From: Cladosporium sp. IMV 00045
Taxonomy: Eukaryota; Ascomycota; Dothideomycetes; Cladosporiales; Cladosporiaceae
Direction of reading: 5' to 3'
NCBI GenBank assembly: GCA_001931905.2
Contig: MSJI02000646.1
Coordinates: 1-64,000, forward strand
Length of the DNA: 64,000 nucleotides
Each line of letters begins with the position of its first letter. The stretch's first letter is position 1. Positions 42,555-55,413 of this stretch are shown piece by piece. A model generated the notes under the pieces. That model did not search any database, was not told where the DNA came from, and saw only the letters and a program-made list of their open reading frames with translations. Both the position numbers and the translations under genes were made by a program.

Positions 42555-44497
42555 ATGTCTGAACCACGTCCAGCTTCCCCGAGCGAAAAGCCAACCGGTC
42601 TTTCCACGACAGCAAGCGATGCAGACTCGCCTAAGACAGCCGACAATGTCGTTACATCAGATCAACAAGCCAAGTCCGATTCTAGCAACGACCAAGCTTC
42701 GGCCAAGGAGGAATGGGTCACAGGCATAAAGCTTTGGCTTTTGATGACCCCTCTGTGCTTCACATTCTTCCTTGTGCTTCTGGACGTATCAATCATCGCT
42801 ACTGTCAGTAATAATCATGGTTTCTCTAACACCTGAAGCTGATTTCATATTTAGGCTGTCCCTCAAATCACCAATCAATTTCAATCCCTTCCTGACGTGG
42901 GCTGGTATGGCGCCGCATATCAGTTGGCCAGCGCTGCACTGCAGCCACTGACTGGCAAGTTCTATGTCAACTTCAGCAACAAATGGACATTCATCACCTT
43001 CTTTGGACTCTTCGAGCTTGGCTCTCTGCTGTGCGGCGTTTCGACATCATCGAAGATGCTCATCGTTGGGAGAGCTGTACAAGGCATGGGAACCGCGGGC
43101 TTGCAAAACGGCGCTTTTACAATCATCGCGGCAGCTGTCCCTCTTTCTCAGCGCCCGGCTTTGGTTGGAATTTGCCAGGGCATTGCTCAACTTGGTGGTG
43201 TGATTGGACCATTGATCGGTGGTGCATTGACACAGTATACAACGTAGGTCACTCAACCTACGTTGACATCGGGTTTCCATGGCCGTACTTTGAAAGCAGT
43301 ACGCTGACAGTGTTTCACAGATGGCGCTGGTGCTTTTACATCAACCTTCCTCCAGGTGCAGTTGTAGCGGCCATTTGGTTCTTCACCACTGTCCCTGACG
43401 GCCAAATCGTGAAACCCAAACCGGTCGAAGTCGCAAAAGATCTTCACAACAAACTCGATCTCGTTGGTTTCGCTTTTTTCGCACCTAGCTGCATAATGCT
43501 TTTGCTTGCCGTCCAATGGGGCGGAAATGAGTAAGCAATTTGAACATCCAGTTGACGACGGCCACTGACAAATCTACAGGTATGCGTGGGACAGTTCAAC
43601 TGTTATTGGTCTCTTCTGTGGATTTGCTGGCAATCTGATCGTCTGGGCTATGTGGAATTACTACAAACATGACAATGCCCTTATCCCATTCTCCATGGTT
43701 GGCAACACCATCGTCTGGACTTCTTTCATCTTCCTAGGCGTTCTCATGGGAAGCATGTTCGGTAGGTGCCTGCGCCTTTTGCGATGGCAAAAACCTTTTC
43801 TAATTATGCTTCAATCACAGTGCAAGTTTACTACCTGCCAATCTACTTCCAAGCCGTCGATGGTGTGACACCAACCATGAGCGGTGTCTACATGCTCCCC
43901 AGCATCCTGGCCCAGCTTATTACCGCCATCGTCGTCGGTCGCCTGGTGATAGTTGTCGGACGTTATCTCCCCTTTGCTTTGGCCAGCGCAGTCTTGACAT
44001 CGATCGGCTATGGACTGTGCTCGACCTTCAGCCCTCACACAACGACTGGTGAATGGATCGGATACCAGATTCTCTTCGGCGTTGGGCGCGGGATGGGTTT
44101 CCAAATGCCCATCGTCGCCGTGCAGAACACTCTTGCACCCAACGTGGCACCACTCGCCATCTCACTCGTCATGTTCAGCGGCATGCTTTGCGGAGCGCTC
44201 TTCCTCAGCTTTAGCACAACCATCTTCACCCAATCCTTACGGCACCTCATCACGAGCCACAGCAATGGAATCGACCCAGAGTCTGTCATCCAAGCTGGCG
44301 CCACTGGTTTCCGCAGCATCATGAACCCTGGCGAAATCAGAGGAATCCTGATCGCATACGCCAAGAGTATTGATCGAGTGTTCTACTTGATCACTGCTCT
44401 TTCAGCAATTTCGTTCTTCTTCGCTTTCGGTCTCGGGTGGAAAGACATCAGGGAGAAGAAGCCTGAGCCGGCGAAGGAGGTCGACGAGAAGGTATGA
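42555..44497 (+). CDS. MFS drug:H+ antiporter, DHA2 (14-helix) family
   Basis: Five exons (42555-42803, 42855-43243, 43321-43530, 43580-43761, 43821-44497) give 568 residues; introns are 49-77 bases and every junction keeps the frame. After a disordered Ser/Asp-rich head (1-55), helix 1 reads [20 protein letters not shown]. Then come [20 protein letters not shown], the antiporter motif C-like [31 protein letters not shown] (DHA2 hallmark), [20 protein letters not shown] and [17 protein letters not shown]. About 14 helices are expected at the plasma membrane. Relatives export toxins, azoles or self-made metabolites. The divergent Zn2Cys6 gene may control it. The substrate is not predictable from sequence. 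Confidence 0.9.
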
Positions 44498-44971
44498 GCG
44501 AAAGCTCTGTCGAACCAAGGTCAAGCGTGCTCTACCTAGTATGAAATCTGCACATACTCCAGAGCACTTCGGCAAGGCTTTTTGTCTACAAAGATTTCCT
44601 CATGGGAGTGCGTTACGCCGATAAACAAGATCGGCCGTTCGAGAGGAGGATGTAATGGACAAATAATGCGATCAATGCGATGAGGTATACCCCAAAAGTT
44701 GATTACTTTACATAGATTATTCGAATCTCCAGGAAGGAAAACGGAAGGAAGATAGGCGTGATGATCACCACTCTTCAGATCCATGAATTCTAAGAAATAC
44801 CCAAATCAAGTTTCTCTCCTTCTCTTCAACTTTGAGCAATGGTTACATCGTTTTTGATGAAACCCTCAACTGCGTCGAATGCTGCAGATCCACGCAGGTA
44901 CGGGGGTCAAAAAAATTGAGTTATATATAATTTTGGCTATTAATCTCTCATCAATTCATCGAATGATGATA
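44498..44971. other. Intergenic, MFS 3' region
   Basis: Contains an 82-codon minus frame (44536-44784) with reasonable composition but no known motif; not accepted as a gene. Nothing else recognised. Confidence 0.4.
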
Positions 44972-45070
44972 GGGGATATGGTCTAGCGGTATGACATCTT
45001 CTTAGCACTGTACGATCACCCCGTACTAGCTGAGTGGAGAAGGTTCCCGGTTCGACTCCGGGTTTCTCCA
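44972..45070 (+). tRNA. tRNA-Ala (anticodon AGC) with a 27-base intron
   Basis: The cloverleaf can be drawn fully. Acceptor GGGGATA pairs with TTTCTCC (45063-45069), including the G3:U70 pair that marks alanine tRNAs. The D arm is GTC/GAC. The anticodon stem TCTTC (44997-45001) pairs with GGAGA (45036-45040), the loop is T-T-AGC-A-T, the variable region AGGTT, and the T arm CCCGG-TTCGACT-CCGGG. The intron 45008-45034 sits at the canonical place after position 37. Discriminator is A73 and CCA is not encoded. The pair at position 6:67 is T-T, a mismatch. T runs at about 45076 and 45082 fit a Pol III terminator. Confidence 0.9.
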
Positions 45071-45363
45071 TATACTTTTGTCTTTTTGCTGTTCGTCAAT
45101 AGATGCCTATCGTGTCGCTCTGCCTCCGTGAGCGGGCACCGATGGCAGTGATGCAGCGGATTGTGGATTGCAGAATTAGATGAGAATTCAGATTGATTTT
45201 AAGTGAACTTCTGATGTTGTAAAGTTTATACAATCCATGCGTGCGCTCAACTCGGTCACATCTTACACAAGCTGTGGAGTTAATGCAGGGGCGCTTGAAG
45301 TCATGTAGTTCCTCTTCCGAGTACCGTCAACCTCGTCCGCCACCTGGTTTCCCCTATTAATGC

Positions 45364-46167
45364 CTAGCGTCTTTGGCTGCCATCGAGCGAACTCAAAAAC
45401 CTTGTTACAGATGCGACCTCGAAATCTCTCTTCTTCATCTCCGGCAAGGCCTTTCTCAACATAGGTACGGTCCATGATCGCCGATCATGACAGATGATGA
45501 CCGCGCCCTTTCGCAGCGAGCTCAGAACATGCCAGGCGTTTACTCTCCAGCGACTGATAAAGGGGTCATGTGGGTAAATGCTCCCCAAAATAGTCTGATA
45601 ACCAGCCTTTTCGGCCACTCCGAGGATCCTTTGGCTGAAGACGCCAGATCCAGGTCGAAAGTAGTGGCTGGTGCGCTCGCGGCCGGCTTGTTCGTATGCT
45701 CGATCAAGCATTTCATCGACCTGATGAATCTCCTGGTCCAAGGTTTCAGATGGAAGTGAGATGCTTGGTTCATCGTGCATTGCATGATTGCCCAAGTCAT
45801 GGCCAGCGCGAACGATCTCTGCCAGAATGGCTTCGTTTCCAGGGACTTGATTGCCGATTATGAAGAAAGTCGCCGTCGCATCATTCTCCCTCAAGATGTC
45901 GAGGATTTCCCGTGTGTATGGTGAAGGCGCATCGTCGATAGTCAAAGCGACTATGTTTTTGTCGGTCTGGATCTGGAAAAGCACAGAAGGGTTGCGTGTT
46001 TGGAGGTAGGAGATCACGGATTTCGGAGGCTTGTAGACGATGTAAGCCGGAAGAAGAACCAGAATCACGATCGCTAGTACCAAGATTTGCAAAGCCATCC
46101 GGAGTTTGCGGGCACGTCGTCGAGACCAGCGTCCTGGGAGGCGGAAGAAGGGGTTGATGAGGGGCAT
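45364..46167 (-). CDS. Membrane-anchored polysaccharide (chitin-type) deacetylase
   Basis: Intronless, 267 residues from ATG 46167. A basic head (RRRARK) and one membrane helix (about 25-45) make a type II anchor, so the catalytic domain should face the secretory lumen or cell wall. NodB-fold marks: TIDDAP (76-81; catalytic base and metal Asp), ATATFFIIG, AGHDLGNHAMHDEPS (metal His motif), YFRPGSG (170-175), and the late strand GAVIICHD with the catalytic His. The His motif reads H128-A-M-H131, one residue shorter than the usual H-[S/T]-x-x-H. Such proteins remove acetyl groups from chitin or related glycans. Length is short for a chitin deacetylase with binding modules, as none is present. 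Confidence 0.88.
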   Translation of the reverse strand: MPLINPFFRLPGRWSRRRARKLRMALQILVLAIVILVLLPAYIVYKPPKSVISYLQTRNPSVLFQIQTDKNIVALTIDDAPSPYTREILDILRENDATATFFIIGNQVPGNEAILAEIVRAGHDLGNHAMHDEPSISLPSETLDQEIHQVDEMLDRAYEQAGRERTSHYFRPGSGVFSQRILGVAEKAGYQTILGSIYPHDPFISRWRVNAWHVLSSLRKGAVIICHDRRSWTVPMLRKALPEMKKRDFEVASVTRFLSSLDGSQRR

Positions 46168-48555
<2,388 letters not shown>

Positions 48556-48648
48556 GATCGTTCATTGGTGACAGCGCATTGCATCCTGATGTAGTAGGAG
48601 TGAGGCGTAGGTATCGTTACATGAATGCAGTCGTACATTTTACCATCT

Positions 48649-49955
48649 TCAGCCTGCTACATTCTCCGCCACTTTCTCACCTTGAGCGCCACGAGTAGCT
48701 TCAGCTCGTTCTGCAACTGGTGCAGGCGCGGCAAACATCTTCGCAATAGCTTCGACAGTCGTGTTGCCGCCTGAGAGAATGATGCCAACATTCCACCCCT
48801 CAGGACCTGCTTCGCGCTCCACCAACTTCCTGAATTCGTCATTGTAGAGCACGACTGCCAGGGGCACGGCGGCAGAAGGCTCGATAAACAACTTGGCCCG
48901 TTCCATAGCAAGCCTCAAAGCCGCTTTGATCTGCTCCTCAGTGACGCTGTAAATGCCAGACAGCTTCGACTTGTCGGTAATGATCGACCAAGGGATATGA
49001 CCGACAGGAGTGCGCAAACCATCAGCAATAGTAAGCGTCTTGACCTTTTCGACGCGCTTGCCTTGTTGCAAGCCGATCTCGGCATCGTTGGCACCCTCGA
49101 AATTGGGCTCAGCGCCGAAGACTTTCACGCCAGTCCCGTGCATTGCGGCGCAGATTCCAGAGAGCATACCACCGCCGCCGATGGGGGCAATGATGGCGTC
49201 GAGGCCCTTCTTGCCCGGAATTCCAAGCGAAGGATCTTTTGCGATGAGGTCGGCCGCCTGCTGCTCGAGCTCGAGTGCTTGGGTGCCTTGGCCCAGGATG
49301 ATGTCTGGGTGGTCATACGGAGGCACGAGGGTGGCGCCTGTCTTGCTGATCACATCTGCCACAACGGCCTCGCGCTCGTCGCTTGTCGAGCCTGAAAAGA
49401 TGACATTGGCGCCGTGGGACTTTGTGCCTGCAATTTTGGAGGGCGTGGATATCGTTGGCATTACAATGTGAGCTGGGACTTTGTGTGTCTTTGCAGCTAA
49501 TGCTAGAGCTTGTGCGTGATTGCCTAGCAATGTGTCGATTAGATGTTGATTCCTATCATAATGATCAAGAGATACTTACCACTGCTGTGTGTAGTGACAC
49601 CGGTTTTCCTCACCGTTTCGATGCCTTTCTCTTCGATCAATCTGCCCAGAGCATGGAAAGCTCCTCGTGCTTTGAAGGCGCCAATCTTTTGTTGATTCTC
49701 GCATTTGAAGAAGAGGCGGACTTTTGGATCAGCATTAGATCTGGCAGCGTCGCCTTGGACGCCATTGGTATGAGGTGCTGGCTCAGAGGCGTTAGGCCCT
49801 GTAGTCGGACAACGTCGCGACTCGGGCGTGGATGCGAGAATGTTCAGCGTCTCGCATGTTATGGTTGGCGTACGGTGAATGTACCCTTCAATGCGTTTGT
49901 GGGCGTTTTGCACCGAGAAACGGTTAATAGGTGGACAGGTGCTGAGGTCTGCCAT
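48649..49955 (-). CDS. PLP-dependent threonine/serine dehydratase (fold type II; serine-racemase-like)
   Basis: Two exons (49955-49580, 49523-48649) give 416 residues; the 56-base intron lies inside HSSG|NHAQALALAA, the PLP-phosphate SSGNHAQ loop. The Schiff-base lysine is K95 in KIGAFKARGA. Further marks are GQGTQALELEQQ, the glycine loop APIGGGGMLSGICAA, ADGLRTPVGHIPW, IEPSAAVPLAVVL and the late SGGN (cofactor N1 contact). There is no C-terminal ACT-like regulatory domain, so it is the catabolic/racemase type (threonine deaminase, serine racemase or hydroxyaspartate dehydratase, as yeast Sry1) rather than biosynthetic Ilv1. A polar insert (about 44-78) sits between the first helix and the KCENQQ strand, possibly a disordered loop. 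The exact substrate is open. Confidence 0.9.
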
Positions 49956-50342
49956 TGTGAACGATGGATGATGAGTGCTCTATGGTTGATGGGAACTGTG
50001 GCCTATTATATGAAAAGATGATAAAGTTGTCTAGAATATTCCTTCCATACCGACCGTACTTCTACGCCCTGTCAAACAAGCATCGTGAGCCGCACCACCG
50101 TAGGACTCACATCTCTCCGATGTCTTATCGCTGGCCCCACAGCCTCCAACGCGTGCTCTGATGTGAAGCCGCCAAGCACCTGACGTCGGATCCACCGACT
50201 CGTGATAGAGCTGCCTATAGCACCATTCTACTATTCTGTGTATACACCCTTCCAGTCAATACTGCGCCCCACGGTTGCGCATACGCCGTCGCCTCAAAGA
50301 GCACGAACACAACAAGCAATACCCATACCACAAGGCTCCAAG
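49956..50342. other. Intergenic between divergent genes
   Basis: 387 bases shared by the dehydratase (minus) and the four-helix membrane protein (plus). No further feature recognised. Confidence 0.4.
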
Positions 50343-50986
50343 ATGACCAGGCGCGTGGTTTATGGCATATCCCTCTGGGTCTTCTTAGGCGCAGCAGCCT
50401 GCACAATCGCCTCGATCGCGTTACCGGACTGGATCAGCTACACTTCCCCGACCGACAATGACCCCATACACGTGTCGTACGGCCTGCACAAACGATGCTC
50501 GAGCATCACCGGCGTGTGCACGCCTTTCCCGCAGGATCAGGACTGCCACGGCAACGACCGGTCTTTCTGCAGCATGTGGAGGAGCACGGGCTTTCTCATG
50601 AACTTCACGGTGATATTCCAGTTGGCGGTGCTGGTCGCATATATTGTAGTACTGGTGGGCGGTAGGGGAACAAGGGAGATCGGGTGGAAGATGCTGGCTC
50701 CGATGATGCTGGTCGTCGCGGCTGCGCAGCTTGTTGCTATGACCCTGGTGGTAGGTTTGGAGACTGCACTGTCGTTTGACCATGCGCGTTTGAGGCTGAT
50801 GAATTCGCTCAGGCATACCTTTACGACCACGACAACCGCTTCTTCGTTGGCTGGGCTTTGGACAAGTCTTGGATCCTCTGCACCGTCAGTTGGATTGTCT
50901 TGCTACTCGATGCGACGGGCCTCATCTCCGCAGCTTTCCTTCTTCCGCCCGAGGATGACTACGAACCTATTCCCGAGCCTCGCTAA
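50343..50986 (+). CDS. Four-helix membrane protein of claudin/SUR7-like layout
   Basis: Two exons (50343-50750, 50813-50986) give 193 residues; the 62-base intron (GTAGGT to CTCAG) joins QLVAMTLV to AYLYDHDNRFFVGWALDKSW. Unspliced reading runs into a low-complexity Thr/Ser frame, which supports the splice. Four membrane helices: 7-29, about 84-106, 116-136 and 152-178. The first outside loop has four cysteines (LHKRCSSITGVCTPFP, DCHGNDRSFCSMW), like the paired-Cys loop of claudin/PalI/SUR7-type proteins. The tail PPEDDYEPIPEPR is acidic and cytosolic. A role in plasma-membrane or septal organisation is plausible only by fold layout; no precise function is known. Confidence 0.78.
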
Positions 50987-51232
50987 GAGTTGTGGTCACA
51001 AGGTCAAATACGGGACAGTCTGTCTATTCACTTCGAAGCATAAAGCATACATGGAGCGTTTGGGGCGCGAGCGAATGAGCACGAGTTTGCTTAGAAGAGG
51101 TAACGAATAATAGAAATTAATGATTCTGCCATTGTTCTCGTAGGTTTCAGTGATTTATCTGGTAAGTCTAGACAAGATACCTACCCAATATACACCAGTT
51201 CCGTCTGCCCTTCTCGATACCATAGGATGCGA

Positions 51233-52041
51233 TCAAGACTTCTGGTGTGGGAAGCCGATACCCAAAAGTAGAGCGGGCTCCTCAATGTTGTTGTGCTGGT
51301 AGCTCAGGATGCCGACACCACCAGGTTCCATCATCAAACTCAGAGGGAACGACAGGTCATAGCCCAACCAGCGCTTCGCAAAAGCCCTTGTCGTGTGACC
51401 GTGAGCAACCAGAATGATATCTTTGGGCTCGCTGTCGTGCATGTGCGGCGCTTGAAGCTCACGGATATGCTTGATCAAATTATCGAGACGTGCCGACAGC
51501 TGTTCCGGCGATCTGTCGGGTGTTGTAAGCGGTCTGTTTGCAGGTCTTCGCGGTTTGCAATGGTCTTACTCGCCACCTTCGCATCCGTCTCTCCAGATGT
51601 CCCAAGGTCTCTCTGTGTCAAGGCCGCGTTCTTTGCGCAGCGCTCTGATGTCTTTCGTCACACGTCCTTCGTAGTCACTGTTTTGTTGAATCATACGTCT
51701 CAGCACAAGTTACAGTATCGTCATCGAGGCAATGGGTTGCTATACCCATAATCCCATTCAGCAAGGTTCTCGGTCACATCATAGCCCTCGGTCTGACCAG
51801 AAAGCAGCTCATACGTCTTGATCGCTCGCGTCCTCGGCGACAAGTAGACGCTGAGGATCTTCGCCGGATCGATGAGTCTGCCTTCACCATAGACGAGCTG
51901 GGCGGTGGCCTTGACTTGGTCCTCGCCGGTACTGGTCAGAGGAATATCTGTCGTACCAGTATATCTTCCGTTCTGCGACCATTCGGTCTGGCCATGCCTG
52001 ATGAGGAATACCTTCGGTGTCGTAGCGTCTGCTGCGGCCAT
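51233..52041 (-). CDS. SHB17: Histidine phosphatase, sedoheptulose-bisphosphatase-like (Shb17 family)
   Basis: Three exons (52041-51746, 51677-51570, 51512-51233) give 227 residues, introns 68 and 57 bases. The catalytic LIRHGQTEWSQNGRYTG holds the phospho-accepting His. LSPRTRAIKTYELL, NLAEWDYGDYEG (the acid/base region, spanning intron 1) and VAHGHTTRAFAKRWLG with the second His complete the phosphoglycerate-mutase fold. The EWDYGDYEG and DIWRDGCEGGESP stretches are typical of Shb17, which in yeast hydrolyses sedoheptulose-1,7-bisphosphate to feed ribose synthesis. ATG 52041 was chosen; a longer frame needs a GTG. Members of the wider family act on other sugars, so the substrate is likely, not proven. 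Confidence 0.87.
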
Positions 52042-52657
52042 GTTTGTGGTAGTACTGGATTGAAGTGACTGTTTGTGCACCAGAGGCTCCAGACCATGAA
52101 CATCAAGACGGAAATATCTTGACTTCGCGCGTTGAGTGCACTAGCGTGAATACGCACAGTCACAGCGTGTCAAAAAGCACTGGCTACATCTACAAGACAG
52201 ATACGAGCGTAAAGGGAACGACACTTGTATAGCTGTACGGAGAATCATACTGCAAGTCAGATCAATTGATCCCCTCAACAAGACGCAGCAATGTCAGCAA
52301 ATATGACAGGAATTAAGATCGGCCATGACGATTGCAAACGAAGGACACAAAGTTTAGCGTCCAAAGCTGATGTCTCCCATCCGTGCGCCTTTCGATTTCC
52401 CCACTCGAAAGACGGCCGAAGAAACATCATCGGCTCGCCCAGGCACGCTGCTTTTGGTCATCTCGCCGCTGACTCCTATAAAGAGCAACGAGATATCATC
52501 TCGGTGTTCACAGCATTACCATCAGTCATAAGCGCCATTGCCGTTTGGAGACTCTGGTAGCGACCTGGTTTGAGACTCCGTTCGACACCCGGCATTGGGT
52601 AGCTGGCATATATACGTGACTGTTGCCACCTATCATACAACACAGCGACAAGACAAC
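52042..52657. other. Intergenic between divergent genes
   Basis: 616 bases with promoters of the phosphatase and the MOSC gene. Short frames without motifs. Nothing else recognised. Confidence 0.4.
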
Positions 52658-53866
52658 ATGGACGTCCAAAGGCTGCTGGGCGATATTCGCTCCATCACAC
52701 CGGAGAACTTCGTGAGATGGGTCCGCAACTTCGACTACAACAATCTCCAAGACCTGGCCAATCTTTCTGGCCTTGTGATGTTTACGGTCTTCCTCGGCCT
52801 CGTCGCGACGATTGTTTACGCCCAGACTACACCAGATCCTACAGGACCAAAGAAAGATCCATTCGACGCAGGTGTCGTTCACAAGCCGGGAGACCCTCCG
52901 ATTCCGCCTCCTACGGAGATCGTCTCCTTGCGCATCTACCCCATCAAATCATGCCGTGGAATCGAGGTCGACGAGACCAGGCTCCGCAAGACCGGCCTCC
53001 TGCTTGACCGTAACTGGATGTTCATCACCAAGTCTGACCGAAAGTTCATGACTATCCGCTCCAACCCAGCCATGACGCTCGTCGACACAGCCATCGTGGA
53101 AAAGGACAACATGTCGCACCTTCAAATCACAGTCCACGGCACCGACGCCCGCGTTGAAGTCCCAGCATACCCGACCAAGGAATGGCTCGAGTCCAACACC
53201 AAACTCACCGAAGTGGAGATCTGGGAGAACCCCACGGACGCATGGGAGTACAGCGACGAGATCAACGCCATCTTCTCCAAGTTCTTCAAACAAGAGACCG
53301 CGCTCGTCTACAAAGGCCCGCAACCCCGCAACATCGCCGTCAACGGCCGCGAAGAACTCTACGGCCACAAGCAAGAGCACCACTTCGCCGACGTCATGAG
53401 CCTGCAAGTCGCGTCTGAAGCGTCGATCAAAGACCTCAACCGCCGCCTGAAAGAAGTCCCCGGCGCCGACCCGCTCACCATCGAGCGCTTCAGGCCCAAC
53501 ATCATCGTGCGCGGCCGCGACGACCACCCCTGGGAGGAAGACACGTGGAAGCGCGTGCAGATCGTGACGCTCCTGCGCGACCGCGAGATGCTGTTCAAGC
53601 TCGACCTGGACGTTGTCGCTCGCTGCGCCAGGTGCCAGGTGCCCAACGTGAACCCCGACACGGCGGAGAAGCACCCCAAGCAGCCTTGGGACGAGCTGAT
53701 GAAGTTCCGTCGCGTGGACCAGGGTGGCGCCGCCAAGTACAAGCCGTGTTTTGGCATGCTTTGCGTGCCTAAGCATGAGGGTATTGTCAAGATTGGCTCG
53801 TTTTTGCAGGTCCTGGAGACGACGGATAAACATTTGTACAACACTGCCTCGTTCGAGGAGCTCTAA
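52658..53866 (+). CDS. Membrane-anchored MOSC-domain protein (mARC-like molybdenum enzyme)
   Basis: Intronless, 402 residues from ATG 52658 (an upstream TTG extension was rejected). A membrane helix at about 34-58 (LSGLVMFTVFLGLVATIVYA) anchors it. The MOSC N-terminal beta-barrel begins VSLRIYPIKSCRGIEVDETR and GLLLDRNWMFITKSDRKFMT. The MOSC domain follows with FADVMSLQVASEASIKDLNR, ERFRPNIIVRG, a cysteine pair ARCARCQVPNVNPDT, and KYKPCFGMLCVPKHEG. MOSC proteins of this layout bind sulfurated molybdenum cofactor; animal mARC sits in the outer mitochondrial membrane and reduces N-hydroxylated compounds. The candidate molybdenum-ligand Cys lies in the ARCARCQ motif. Fungal members are poorly characterised. 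Confidence 0.87.
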   Translation: MDVQRLLGDIRSITPENFVRWVRNFDYNNLQDLANLSGLVMFTVFLGLVATIVYAQTTPDPTGPKKDPFDAGVVHKPGDPPIPPPTEIVSLRIYPIKSCRGIEVDETRLRKTGLLLDRNWMFITKSDRKFMTIRSNPAMTLVDTAIVEKDNMSHLQITVHGTDARVEVPAYPTKEWLESNTKLTEVEIWENPTDAWEYSDEINAIFSKFFKQETALVYKGPQPRNIAVNGREELYGHKQEHHFADVMSLQVASEASIKDLNRRLKEVPGADPLTIERFRPNIIVRGRDDHPWEEDTWKRVQIVTLLRDREMLFKLDLDVVARCARCQVPNVNPDTAEKHPKQPWDELMKFRRVDQGGAAKYKPCFGMLCVPKHEGIVKIGSFLQVLETTDKHLYNTASFEEL

Positions 53867-54311
53867 AAAATGAAATGGGGGGAATAATATGTGTTTGATC
53901 AGGAGTGACGGACAAAGGTTGGAGTTTAAGTTTAATACCAGAAAACATTTCAATTCGTATGTAGTATCGCTGTATGAAGTAGAACACGAATGGGCAAAAA
54001 CAGCAAGAAGAATTCGTGAAACACAAACAAAAAAAAAATTATTGATCTATGTCATGGACTGCTCGTGAGAAGCTGTCCCACGGCAATGATAGGATAGATG
54101 GAAACCCTGCACTCGTCTCCAAATGTCGCTCTACGTGAACGCCCAGTATGCATCCTTTGTGCTTGCTTTCCTCCTAGGTAACCGCTGTGATGCATAAGGC
54201 ATGGTATCGTACTTCTCATATACACGGCCGTGCTCGCCAGGCCCACCTCACTCGTTCCTCCGACAAGTGTCCAAACCACTCTGTCCCTCCCTCTCGCCAT
54301 GTTCATCCCAA
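53867..54311. other. Intergenic between convergent genes
   Basis: 445 bases between the MOSC and UBC12 3' ends, with an A9 run near 54030. No gene recognised. Confidence 0.4.
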
Positions 54312-54928
54312 CTACTTCAGCGTAACCCGATCGAACGGCTCTCCCTTCACCTGGCCACCTCCCATGGAAGTGCGGACGTTCCTCCGGAAGCGGTCGCGGT
54401 CAGACATGAGGTCGTTGGCGGCGTCCTTGTTGAGGGGATCGCTAGCGTTGGGCTCGAGGAAGAGGAACTGCAGGCCGACGACAACGGCGTTGAGGTTGAG
54501 CACTGGCTTCCAGTCCTCGCGCAGGATGTTGAGGCACACGTTGCCCTCGAGGTCGATGTTGGGGTGGTAGATCTTCTCCTTGCACTTGACCTTGGGCGGC
54601 TCGTGGGGGAAGTTTTGGCTGATGGCGAAGGAGAAGTTGAACTGCCCGCCTTTGTAGAGGCCCTCGTCGGGCGTGATGGTGAGGATGAAGTTGAGGATGT
54701 CGTCGGGGTTGGGGAAGGTTGTTTTCATCGTGTCCGGGAGCGAGAGTTCTGAGAGATCTGGGTTGGGGAACATGTCAACGCCGTTTCTCGAGCCTTTGGT
54801 GGGGTCGTCACTTGCGACTCACCTTTCTGAACGCGCAGTTGTGCCGCGGTGACCTTCTTCTTCTTTGTTTGTCCAGATGCCGCCTCATTCTTCTGCTGTT
54901 GCTGCTTCATACTCCATATCTTCAACAT
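54312..54928 (-). CDS. UBC12: NEDD8-conjugating E2 enzyme Ubc12
   Basis: Two exons (54928-54823, 54757-54312) give 183 residues; the 65-base intron joins AAQLRVQK to [10 protein letters not shown]. The N-terminal extension [20 protein letters not shown] is the Ubc12-specific tail that docks on the NEDD8 E1. The E2 core shows [23 protein letters not shown] (100-102), and active-site C110 in [14 protein letters not shown] followed by [13 protein letters not shown]. The reading that starts [10 protein letters not shown] begins inside the intron and loses the E1 tail, so it was rejected. The partner cullin-1 lies at 8609-11064. A short telomere-like repeat is found upstream (55196-55209). Confidence 0.93.
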
Positions 54929-55413
54929 CTTGCCGGTTGTGAGCGCTGAGCGCTGTCGTCGGTCTACGCTAGGGTGTGACTGTGTGGCACACGAGCAGGT
55001 GTTCGTGCTCTAGCGAGTTGGGCAGTCCCGATTCGGAGAAGAAGATGTGGAATGATGTTGGCGTCGATAGGGAGGAAAGTGTCGAGGTGAGATTGCGAAT
55101 CGTGGAAATCAAAAACGCAAAAAGTGAGCCGTAATCGAGAGCGACTACTGACTGACTTCACAGATGGTTACGGCATCGGCTGGTAAATGTGTAAATAGGG
55201 TTAGGGTTATTCGGCTAGCCGCCGAGCCCTAAGCTTATCTGTTGCCTCGAAGCCTTTACTGGATCCATCAATTGTTGGACATCTGAAGTGTCGTTCAGGT
55301 GACAGACAACAGATTGTTGCAGAGTGAAGTACCACCTTGAATGGGATAAGAAAAATACAGAAGCCCTTTCCTTGCTTGCCCAGTCCCTCAAGGAATATTG
55401 GCCAGTTTCATCA
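54929..55413. other. Intergenic, UBC12 promoter
   Basis: 485 bases including the telobox-like TAGGGTTAGGGTTA at 55196-55209. No gene recognised. Confidence 0.45.
55196..55209 (+). promoter_or_regulatory. Telobox-like TTAGGG repeat upstream of UBC12
   Basis: TAGGGTTAGGGTTA is just over two units of the fungal telomere repeat, 268 bases upstream of the UBC12 start. Such short teloboxes bind Myb-type factors (Tbf1/Teb1) in other fungi. It may also be chance or a repair scar. Confidence 0.4.

Noticed and set aside
44536..44784. 82-codon minus frame behind the MFS gene
   Set aside because: Composition is acceptable but it has no motif, no neighbouring exon and a 3'-UTR location; not enough to call a gene.
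52949..53953. 334-codon minus frame opposite the MOSC gene
   Set aside because: It is a composition shadow of the MOSC coding strand; the predicted product is Val/Leu/His-rich with no domain.
54312..54773. Shorter UBC12 reading starting [10 protein letters not shown]
   Set aside because: That start lies in the 65-base intron. The spliced form adds the Ubc12-specific N-terminal tail encoded at 54823-54928.
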